A stretch of 64,000 nt of DNA from Epinephelus fuscoguttatus (Eukaryota; Chordata; Actinopteri; Perciformes; Serranidae). The notes below the pieces were generated by a model. The model did not search any database, was not told where the DNA came from, and saw nothing but the letters and a program-made list of their open reading frames with translations. The stretch covers positions 40,530,059 through 40,594,058 of the forward strand of contig NC_064755.1 in assembly GCF_011397635.1 (NCBI RefSeq), written 5' to 3'. How positions within the stretch are numbered: the stretch's first letter is position 1; every line of letters begins with the position of its first letter. The position numbers were made by a program, and so were the translations under genes. Shown here piece by piece: positions 34,704 to 46,700 of the stretch.

Positions 34704-37700
34704 CTACAAAAACAGAAAAGACAGAGACACAATTATTTATAACCTTTAGCAGTAAAGATTTTTTTTAAGTTTGTACAACATCTGTTAACAATTTTTAAAA
34801 GGAACAGTGTGTCAGGTTTAGGGAGCTAAAACTTCTTCTGGTTAGTATTCTCTCAGTGTTTGTTTTTCAGGAGGTTTTTATCAGGAGCTGAGTTTTCCAC
34901 AGAGGTCTTCAGCTCTCCAAAACAAACAGACCAGATATGGACATGACACACAGAGACAGACAACCATTCACACCTACGGACAATTTAGAGTCACCAATTA
35001 CCCTGCATGTGTTTGGACTGTGAGAGGAAGCTGGAGCACCTGGAGGAAACCCGCGCTGACACAGGGAGAACATGCAAACCGCACAGAGGGGCTCCCCCCT
35101 CTTGTTGTGAGACAATGATGCTAACCACTGCACCACCGTGGCATATCTTGACTTGCAGTTGTATGCCTCCGTGAACCGTTCATGTTGCAGTTACAGTTTA
35201 CATCCATGTCTGTGAAAACACTGATGCTTCACACACATCTTAAACCCGAAAACACAGAAGATCTATACAATCAGCACAGTTTCAAGATGGACACCAAAGA
35301 TTATTATCACCAATTCAGTATCTGACCAAATGTCTCCTCTTCCTAGATGTAACACTGAATCATGGCAAGAAAAAACATTATGATGTCACAGTGAAGTTGA
35401 CCTTTGACCTCTGATGTCATCATTTCATCCTATTACACATCTGTGCGAAATTTTGCCATAATTAGTGTAGGAATTCTTTAAGTTTCAGAAAGTTAAAAAA
35501 AAATAAATTAAAATTAATTAAATGAAGTTATGGCCAAAAACATCCAGATGTTCCTTCATGTTTTGTGAGGTCACAGTGACCTTTGACCTTCGACCACCAA
35601 CATCTAATCAATTAATTCTTGAGTCCATGTGGACGTTTGTGCCAAATTCCCTCCAGGTGTTCTTGAGATATTGCGTTCATGGGAATGGGACAGACGGACG
35701 GACACGACTCTCACTGGTGTAGAGGCGTTTAAAAAACCTTTTAAATGAGAATTTATGGTTGAGACAATACTGCAAAAATTGTTTTACAAATGTTGGTCAA
35801 ACTAAACAAACACTTTAAAAGCCATCATTTTGGATTCTGGAACTTTGCGAAGCACTTGACATTTTACAAAATGAATGTTTAATTAGGAAAAAACAAAGTA
35901 ACTGATAAGCAACTGCTCACTTGAGTGTTTTAATCCACAAATCATTTAGATGTTCATGTTTCATCCTTCGTGTCATAGACACACATATTCCACAGAAAAT
36001 AATATGAAAGATGTTTTTTGCTCAGATCACCATCAGAAATTATATTAAACAACATGCTGTGAGCTGATGCAGGAAAAGAAAACTGGGGTTTGTTCTGCAG
36101 CTCAGCCACAGGAGGGAGCAGCTGTAGCTTTAAACATTCATTTACTGTAGTCCTTCACTACAGACGAGCCGTGATGACGCTTTAAATTTACCTCGAGAGG
36201 TTTGTGTGTAAAAGAGATAAACTAACTTTAGCAACACGTTCTTGTAATTACTAACTCATCCACTAATTACTACAAATTGATTCAACACCATAAAGCAGCA
36301 CTTTGGTTTGTGAGCCATGCTGTGCAGGCCGGGCTCTCAGTGCAGGTGAGAAATGAGTGAGTTTATTATTACTTGTAGCAGCAATAAAGCTGCTCTGCTG
36401 AGTGTGTTTGTACGGCAGCAAATGGCTCCATCTCTGCTCCGTTCAGTCTATACATAGCACTGCTGTGAAACCTGACGCTCATGAAGCAAAACCAACACAA
36501 CAACATGCTGCACGTTACATAAAACTTCATCTGCATGCACGGATCCAGACTGTGAAAATACATTTAGATTCAATTCAAACTCCCTCACCACATAAACCTC
36601 TACAGAAGCTGCCACCGTCCTGCCTCCCCTCCCCTCCAGCATCAAGCACCTGGACCTACTGTCCAGCACAAGCAGTGATAATCATTACTGTGGTTTTACA
36701 GGTGTTTCAATCTGAGCAGCCTCAGTGTGTGAAGCCGTTTGTCCAGCAGCATCAGATCAGGCTGCCGGGGTCAAAGTCAAGCTGAAAGGCGGGAAGGGTG
36801 GGTGGGTGGGGGGGCTGACGACAGCTGCTATCCGCCAACTGCGGCGCAGCAACAAATTTAACCCCCATCTGCATCATTCAGAGCAGCAACAGGCAGACAC
36901 AGCTATTATTAACCCAGATCAGAGAGAAGCACAGTATTCACACACACACACACACACACAGGGGCCCCGACATATAAATAACCAACATCACAGAGCCAGT
37001 GTGGACAGACGGACACATACACACACCTCACACAGCTGCACAGCAGAAATTAACAGCGAATACACAGCGAACATTTGGATTATATGAGATCTGAATCTGA
37101 AGCTCAGGAACAGAGGTCACAAGTCTGATTTCTCTTAATATGTGTTAGTAAAAGTTTGCCACAGATGGATGAACAAAACCATCTCACGTGGCGTTCAGGG
37201 TGTGTTAGGTTTACAGGTACAGCTTGTGATGTAAAGGTGTCCGCATCAAAACTAAGTAAAATTTAGTGGAAAACTTTTATTTTTTTAGATGTTGAGGTAA
37301 AAGTCCTGCTCTTTAAATGTCACTTAAAAGGTCCTGAAATAAAATCAAGCAAATTATGGTCATACATTGTTTTAATTTACCATAAATGTGCTGTGGGTAT
37401 TACATTTGCAGATGGTGCATTTAAGTCTGATTGGAAAATTATCACACACAGTAGCCTCCTGTAAACTGTCCTACAGTGTGTTTGTTTGATTAACTTAGAC
37501 AACGAGAGACTCTGCCATGAATACCAGTTTTAAATTAGCTTTATGTTACATAAGCTTGCTACAGATATCAGCGTCTGGCCGCGTGTCATCTTTCTGTTAT
37601 CATCGGTGGTGGTTGCTAGCAGGCTACAAACTTTTCAGAGCCACTTCTCAAGCATACAGTGATTGTTAGTTAATGAATACTTCATACCGTCATCCAACGT

Positions 37701-40700
37701 GATCTCCTGGAGGCCCAAGGATCCCAGATTCTGCTGGTCCTCTGGCTCCTGCTTGATGCTCAGCGCCTCTCCTGGCCTTGAGAGCAGAGAGTCCTTCTGG
37801 GGGTCAGCAGGGGTCACAAAGGCTCTTCTGGTGGTCAGAGATGGGGAGTGTTCCCTCTGAGGTCCACCGGAGGAGGTGGGAGGGGGGATGGAGTAGGTCT
37901 GAAGGGGCAGCGAGGAGGCCTGGGGAGGCAGCGCGGAGATTTGAGGAGGGATTGAGGAAGACTGGGGAGGGAGGGAGGAGATCTGAGGAGGGAGGGTGAA
38001 GGTCTGAAGAGGAATCAAGGTCTGAAGGGGGACTGAGGAGGAGGAGGAGGAGGAGGAGGAGGCCGGAGGAGGGAAGGAGGAGGAGTGAGGAAACATTAAG
38101 GAGGTCTGAAGGGGGACAGACGAGGGAGGGGGGTGATGAAGATGAGGCACGCTCTGGGAAGGAGGACCACAATGCACTGGGATGTCGCAGGAATCGTAGT
38201 AAACCACGTCCGGGCCGAGCACTCGGTCACGGGAGGGCAGCTGATGGAAGCCAGGTGGATTGTGGGAGATGTGTCCTGTCTCCCAGGGCTCCTGTTTGAC
38301 TATAGCCGCAAGGAGGTGACGTCTGACTCCAGGCAGGTAGGTGAAGGTCTGTGTTAGACTTCTTTTTCTCTTCCCGTTTGAGACGTAGAACTGGACTTGG
38401 ACTGGATCTGTCGTCTTCTTATCGTAGGGAGGAACCTCCACCACGATGCTGAACTGAAACACAGGAGCATGCAGAAGTCAATTCAATTTCATTTATAAAG
38501 CCAAATATCACAAATCACAACATGCCTCAGAGGATTTTTCTTAATGAGCACAGCATTAGTTCAGGCAGGGCACGATGTCAAGTTCAGCTTACATCCTGGC
38601 TACATCAGCTGATCTCAGACAGCCCAATCAACTGATGGAAGGGAGTCAGCTGGTAGATCTCATGATTCCTTTCTATGCAACCAATTGTTGAATCTCATTC
38701 AGGGCGCCCTATTTAAACGGCTCTGGCCTGCCTACTGTTGCTGCTTCCTCTGCAAGCTGCTTTGCAACCCACCTCCACCCCAGCTCCTCCTTTTCAAGCT
38801 GTGTCTGACTTATCAATGGCATTTCTGTTTGTCATTGATGCTGCTCTGTTCCCGGGGTCTTTGTACTGCTCTCTCTGCCTTAGGCTTTCCATGTAGGCAC
38901 ATGGAAGGGCAGGGAAGTGTGCTCCCTCCGCCTCAGGTTTCTGCGTAGGCCTCAGAAAGGCAGAGAGGCCCCAGAACAGAGCCATATCGCCAAGTATAAT
39001 ACTGCAAATTGAAATTAAGTTTTCTTTGACTAAAGTGGTCCTGACTGCACTAGATTAAATACTACAGAAAACAAAGCAAAAAAGCAGAACCTAGCAGACC
39101 ATGTTACAGACACACTGCAGCACTTCTGGAATATTGAATGCCATTTAAGTCAGTATTAAGTAAATAAATAAATATGCCTATGAAATAAATGTGACTATTA
39201 AATAAATCTCAAAATAAATAAACTAGACAATACATACATCAGTGTACTGCATAATGTGCATACTGTTTTGGTAAGGTATGAGTTTTTTACCGGGAGCCAA
39301 ATTATCTGCAGAGGTCTCTTCCTCTCCAAAACAAACAAACGAGGTGACTAAACCGGTAAAAGCACTGAATAAAATGCTGCTCACTGAGTGAATAGCCATA
39401 TCTAGAGCCCGTGTTTGGTTAGTCTATTCTGGGCTACTATAGAAACATGGCAGTTATCAACCTCAGTTTGGTAATCTTTTTAAAAAGCTGAGGCTGAAGT
39501 TTGGGTTTTACTTCAGAAACAAGTCACGTTTCTTGTTTGAGGCCAGAAAAAGACTGGTTGCTGCTACGTTTTTACTGGTTCTGGATTATGGTGATGTGTT
39601 GAACATGAAAGCATCTGCACATTGTTTGCACATTAGATATTTCATATCATAGTGCACTGAGATTTGTTACAAATTGTAAACCTCTCACTCACCACTGTAC
39701 GCTTTATTCCAGGGCTGGTGGGCCATCTTTGACCTATCGTAGGCTCAGTCTTGGTATTTGTTCATTTATAGAGCCATACTTGGTAAACTTCCTTCGTACA
39801 TTTGTACTTTGACTGAACAGAGATCTGACTGTAGCTGCTGTCTGAGATCTCAAGACTTAGTTTTGTTGTCTGTTCCTCGTGCACGGACTGAGCTGGGAAA
39901 GAAAGCTTTTATGTGCTCTGCTCCTCTCACTTGGAATAACCTTCAGAAAGAGTTACAACTACGTGAACTGTGTTGTTTGGCTGTAACTTTTTTGTATGCT
40001 GCTGTCTTGGCCAGGTCTTCCCTGAAAAGAGACATACCTGGTTAAATATGGGTTAAATAAACAAAAAATTAACGTGCCGATCTCTGTAGACGAGGACCCG
40101 CTCCCTATGTCAATATAAGCAGCTCATGCTAAGGTTACCAAAAACACGACAATTCTTATTTTCCAGGTGATTAAACACTAAAGAAAACATTGTAGTATAT
40201 TATATTGCATTTTCGCCAATATTTCCCCCTAAATCCTACACACTTTACACACTTCATTTAAATACCAGTACTCTTTTTAAGCTGATGACAAATTTATACT
40301 GGATACCCAAAGCAGGCTACACCCCTCACCCCACTGCAATTCTATGCAACAATGAAGATGCATCATCAAAATGTTTCTGAGGAAGCCAGAAGTGTTGATT
40401 TCAACATACAAACAAACAAAAGCGTAATTTGTGGCATTGCAACATCTGCTCGATTACAAAAGGAGAACAAGACATTCATGGACAAAATGTAACATTAAAG
40501 CATTTTCCATTACTTTGAAGGAAATGAAACAAAAAGAATCAAAGAGTCTCACTCTCTTCCAAGGAAACCCTTCACCAACGAACTATAATCAATGATGTCA
40601 TGGTGACTCCTGAATCATCCTACTCTCTAAACACCCAGACACTTTGTGGTTTCAAAAAGCTCTCATTGACTTCCTCTCAATGGAATCCTCGTCACCATCT

Positions 40701-43700
40701 TAAGTGATGTTTAAATGCTCCAAAAACTAGAGTGAATTTCTGCAAGGTCGACCCTTTAAAATGGGGAAGTTTGATCCAGAGTGCACAGTGAGCCTCCTCG
40801 ACTCCCTCGGCTCATTACATAACACATAACACACAGTACAAGTGTAAGTAAACAAAGCTGCATTAAAGCTGCAATAATTAATTTTTGGCCACTTGAGGCC
40901 AAAAGAACTCCACAATAATTTGATAAAGACACAACACCTGTCGTTCCCTTGTTGTTGGGGCAAACATGTGAGCAAACAGTTGCCTAATTAAACATCGAGT
41001 AGACCTGGAGCAACATTTTTCATCCTGGTGGCAGCAGCGAAAAAACTATCCACATCCTTTACTTATAAAAGTACCAATACAACTACTGTGAAACTTCAAT
41101 CAAAAGCCAAGTCCCTTTTACTGGCCTGGTTTGGCCACACATTTTGACAAATTAACGCCTGTCTCAACTAGACGCCTGGTCTCGTTGCCAAGCAGTTCAT
41201 TTCAGAAGCTCTTTCGATGGAAAAAAAAAAAAAAAAAATCATGTGTCCATTCCTCAATTACCCAGTTAGTTATTCATATTCCTTTGGTCCATAGTTATCC
41301 TCAGATCAAAATAATCAAAAGGGCTTTTCAATAAAATTAATTCAAGTTGTGAGTATTGTTTTAACAGGAGAAAGTGGTGCTGTGTCAGTATGCTGAGTGC
41401 CATCTGTCAGCGCTAGATCAAATGAAATGAATGAATAACTGAATGAAATTTTAAACAAGTAATATTAATACTGGTTCAAATACATACTTTTGATTTTATT
41501 TCCCATCTTTGCTGAGCAACAGTTTTGTGTGAAAGGATTTAAAGGCCTGTCAAAAATATAGACCTGTTGATTCAGTGGTTTTTTTTTGTTTTTGTTTGGG
41601 GTTTTTTAAGATATTTTTTGGGGCATTTTCAGCCTTTAATGGATAGGACAGATAAGTGTGAAAGGGGGAGAGAGAGAGGGAGAGACATGCAGCAAAGGGC
41701 CACGGGCTGGAGTCGAACTCGGGCCGCCGCGGCAACAGCCTTGTACACGGGGCGCCTGCTCTACCACTAAGCCACCGAAACACAATGATTTAAGCAAATA
41801 ATAGCCCGGACTATTAAATGAAGTTTTACGTTAGTCATTTCTGACCAATACTGCACATTAATAAACAATTCAAATGTGTTTAAAGCTCCTTACAACCACA
41901 TTATAGTGTGTTACATACCAGTTATTAAATGTTGTATGAGGGTATGAGGGTATGAGGAAAAGTAGTCTCGCTCACCAGACCTTTCTCAAGAAAAGAAAGG
42001 TCCGGCTGGGCCGACTCTCACTTTAAGATTGGAGAAAAAAACGCCCCGGCTGCTTGTATTTCTTTCAACCAATCACAATCGTTCTGGGCGGTGCCACAGC
42101 AACGGTGCGCTTGCAAAAATATTGCCGCGGGGAAACAGGTTTTGGTGTAACACTCCCACAAAAATATCGCCTACAGGACGCAAACCATGGCAGAAAAATG
42201 GCTACATCCCCAAAAGATCAAACACTGCAAAAGTTAGTAAAGGACGTGTTGAAAACTGCAACCGGAGGTGGTAGGGCGGGACTTCAGCAGGTGGCTCGTT
42301 CCGCCCAATGAGAGGCTGATCTATGCAGCGAACTTCCGCCCACTCAGACTATCAGAAAAGTAACCACATCTGTTAAATAAATGTAGTGAAGTATAAAGAA
42401 GCACACTGACAATACTCAAGTAAAGTACAAGTACCTTGAAATTATACTCTAGTACAGTACTTGAGTAAATTTCCCACTGTTTGTGTCCACTCTAATTTAA
42501 AGTGGAAACAGACAACTTTCCCTGCCCGTCAGCATTTCCAAGTGGTATTATTGTTAGTGCTGCCACCACAAAGACGACCCGATCACTTTTCTTTTTCTCA
42601 GAGCCGGACACAGGATGTACTGCTTTTTGTTTCCCACTTCAGTTGTTCCACTGTCCGCCATTGCCACTACTGGAAATAGTAACTGCAAAGAACTTACACT
42701 GATACTCTTTGGAAACTGGGGATAGCTGCCGATAGCTACCATGGAAAACTTAAATATCCTTTGCCTGTTTTGGTTGAGCTGATGATGTTGACTGTTCTTA
42801 ACCATCTAAATCTGCTCTTACCCAGATGTGGTGGATGATGAAACCAACTGGATTCTAAATTAGAGGCATGTGGCTGATTGTTTTTAAGCATAAGTAACAC
42901 CCGCTGAACATCTAAAAGGGCAGGTGCTGTGCAAACACTCTCACACATGCCCAACAATTTTAAAGATGCCACCAAAAAAGGCTGTAAGAGGAAGCAGAAC
43001 TTCTGCAGAAGTGACATCACCATCCTGTTAAATCAACTTAAAAGTAAACATGTGATTTTTTTTTTTCCAGAGTCAGAGCTGGCGTTATAGGAAAATCAAA
43101 AACCCAGCAACGGAAAAATATTTGTGATGCTATAAATGCCGTGTCAGCAGTGGAACATGCAGTAACTAAAATTAAAAGGAAATGTCTGGCACAAAAATGG
43201 AACCAAAAAACACATTGCTCAAGCCAAGCCCTCCATGGTGACAAATGCAGGAGGACAGGAGGAGGTGGAGGTCTCACAAGTACATCTAAGAATTTAAGGA
43301 AAAATTGGAGAGGTGGCACGGACTACAGTCAGAGTAATTCAGAAAATCCAAACGTTTATATATTAGTGTGCATGTAAACGTACCCACTGACAGGTGTCCA
43401 GTCTTGACAGCTGTTTTGTGTCTGTGATGTAGCTGGCTTAGGAAACACTATGTGACTCTCCCTGATGTCACTCCAGGTGTAACAGTTATAAGTTTACCTC
43501 TCTATCTCCACTTTAAGCTGTTTGGTCTCCACCATCTCCTGAGGGAAATATTTCTCTCTGTGGTATTACGACCAAAATAACGGTACGGCTTTAATTAGAT
43601 CATACACTTGGATGTTGTGAACAAACACACATGATGGGTAACTGTTATTTCCCCTGCCTCCTCTGGAGAAAGACTCTGGGTTTTTGTTTTTCACATGTTA

Positions 43701-46700
43701 GCTGGCTGGTTGAACACGTAACTGTAACATCAGTATCCTGTTGCTGTGGGACAGATCGGGAGGGATGACGAAACAAGCACAGACAGAGTGCACTAAAGTC
43801 AAAGTATTTATGGGGAAAAAATCCTTTTCAGTTCTGTAATTATTTCAGATTTTTTTTTTGCCAAATTATATTTACTCCCAGTCTGGTAACAAATGCTGCA
43901 GCCAGAGGACTGGGAACAAGTGTTGCTCATAACCTGTCTTCCCTGTTAAACCACAGAAATGTATGATGATGTTTTTAAATTTATCTTTTACATTTTAGAG
44001 TTATATATTTCATGTCTGACAAATGTGATACTTTATTATCCTCATATGTCGTGTATCCCCCACATCACAATTTTGTCACAGGAATCACAAAAAAACTTTT
44101 TTCTTTTTTTAATTATCATATTAATGTTATATGTGAACTACAGAAGATTATCAGCACCATAGATAAGGAAAAAAATAAGAAGAGGAAGAATTTTTTTTCC
44201 TAATTTTGCATTACAAGAATAAATTTATAAAGCTGAAATGTTGAGAATAAAATCGAACTTCAGTGTCAGTGCCAGCCAAAAGTAAAAATGAATCAGGAGG
44301 AGAACAATTAAACTGCCAGCTGAGTGCAGATGGCTGCCTCCTTTTCGAAATTGCACTTCAGATGTGTTCGTTCAGAAAGAGAAACCGCACAAACCTTGGA
44401 GAGATGGCTACATTTGTGCAAACTACACGTGTGCAATATAGAGAGGAAATGTTGTACCACAAGACACAATCTGATCAGACCAGATCTGACCAAAGGAGCT
44501 GACTTTATTCTTGACATTTCATCTTTATTCTTGAGTCAGTGTTTCAACTTTACTCTTAACATTTGGACTTTATTCTTGAAATGCAAAAGCATAAATCTTC
44601 CACTGATTTATTTTTTCTTACGCCTGGCACTGACACTAAAAGTTTGACTTTATTCTTGACATTTCGACTCTCAGTCAGACACTCACACATGTCTCTCTGT
44701 CAGCTCTGCCAAACTGATGCTAAATTTAGGCTCTTATGTCTGTTTTTGCAGGTGCTGGTGGTGCTTTTTGTGGTTGGATTTGGACGGTGGTGGCGTGTGT
44801 CTGCAGGTCAACATCAGGAAGACTCTACAGTCTGTAAACTTTCCTTTGGCTGACTTCCAGTTAGCTAGCCAGGTTGATGTTTTCAATTATTAACATCAGT
44901 AAACATCTAGAAAAAGATGGAGAGGAATGGACACAAGCTGAACTAGCTTCCTGCTAGCCACTGAACAGGCGTTGGAAATAAACTGGGCTTCCTTCATGTT
45001 GCATCAGTTTCCAACAGGAACTGAATATCGTTTAATTCACCGGAACTTGGCTAAAAGCCCGGACAGCGCCACTCAACCCAGTGATTCTTTTGCTATGCTG
45101 TGATCAGACAGAGCAGAGGACTGTGGTGAGAGCAGGAGAGGAGGTGTGTGTTTTACGGTGAATATGGACTGGTGTGTCGGCTGGTCCTGCTGTGGAAATC
45201 TGCACTGTTGTGTTCAGGAACATTGACCATGCGGATCGTCTTGTTTTTTGGTTTTGTTTTGTTTTTTTTGAAGTATTTTATTTTGGTTTTTCAGATCGTC
45301 ATGTTGAGGTGGGGATGTGTGGACATATAATCATTCCATAACCACAAACCATGGGTTATCTGAACCATCCGGAAACAAGGCCAATTATGAAGCAGCAGCC
45401 AACATCGTCAGAAGACGCAAAAAATCACAGTGCATAAGTTAAAGCAGCTGATGCGATCACATTTCACAGAAGTTGTACTTTGTATAATTTCCATGTGATG
45501 ACTAAATGATAATTGGTTGATATTGTCAAATGCAAAAAAATAAAACAAATTTTCCTCCTCTTGTTTTTCCCTCTCACGTTAAGCCTTTATATTCTTCCAT
45601 AATAAACACTGGTATCTTCAAGTGTTAAACACATTTTAATGTTTAATCTATTTTAAAAATAATTTTTCCACTTACTCCACTGCTTTTATCAGGCACAACT
45701 CTGGCGTCAATTTCCCACAGTGATCTTCCATCTGAAGAGATACAACACTTGTGTCATTCAGGCAGCAGGACTTTTAATAAAATCACATGTAAACATATTT
45801 AATGTGCAGTGAATGGAAGTGAACTGATCTCACCAGGCCCTTTCTCCATGAAAACGACCCTGGACTGTGAGTTGATGTTGGATCCAGTGATGAGCAGCTC
45901 CTCTCCTCCGTCCACAGAACAGCTGGCTGGACTGAAGCTCTCCACCTGAGGAAGCTCCTGGCCCGAGCGCTGGGCTAAAAAAAACCCACAGTTTTTGTTT
46001 TGGTATCTAAATGCATCTGTGGTTTCTTCGTTACATGACAGCAGAAGCATATTCTCTGAGACAGAAGAAACGTTAACTCAGCTGTGTAAAAAAAAAAAAA
46101 AAAAAACCCTCACTGATTATGATCTGTGCTTGCCAAAAGTTTGCACAAGCATGAAGCAAAACCTCACATCCCCTGAATTTCCTCCTCTGCTTATTCGATT
46201 AGAATCTGGTTTCGAATTAAAAAAGAAAACCTTTCTGTCTCTTGCTCTTTGTTAAATGTAATATTATTATTACAGGTAACTCACAACACTCTACAGGATT
46301 AGAAGTCGTCTGCAGCCACAGCATCCGACCGTCCGGCTGAGGGACGGCGACCCTGAACACAACTCGCACCCTCGTGTTCTTCCTCCCGATATCCATCTCT
46401 CCTTTCTTCAGCTCAATGTCAGCGTTTCGCAGCTTCAGAATGCCGGCACAGTCAATGCTGTGGGGAAAAAAAAGACATCATGCTTTATCTACTACTATCA
46501 ACGTGTCATATAGAGTGTTAACCACCAGCAGGGTTGCAGAAGAAGGTTTATATGAGTGAGCCCATCTTTTGTTTGTATCTCGTACTGCACTGACGTGTAC
46601 AAGGATACAGAGGTGACTCACATTCCTGCTGACTGTGAAGGGCGATAATGCAAATGTATGGTGCAAGCGATGAAACAAAACAAACAGGAAAAACAAGCTG

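Noticed and set aside
36402-37087. Two plus-strand frames of 127 and 120 codons in nfatc3 intron 9
   Set aside because: No recognisable domain, includes a G-run cluster and an AC microsatellite, no supporting splice or promoter context.
37778-38172. Frames of 73 and 122 codons overlapping nfatc3 exon 9
   Set aside because: Low-complexity readings of the GAGGAG-rich exon in other frames; the NFAT frame has clear homology.
41590-41783. A genuine tRNA gene
   Set aside because: A and B boxes are present, but the sequence continues into a SINE body and A-rich tail, lacks a proper cloverleaf, and has a related copy at 33128-33262.
42029-42311. Two overlapping plus-strand frames in the GC-rich repeat
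   Set aside because: Both are open only because the repeat is stop-poor; neither has a domain and the sequence looks like a nonautonomous element.
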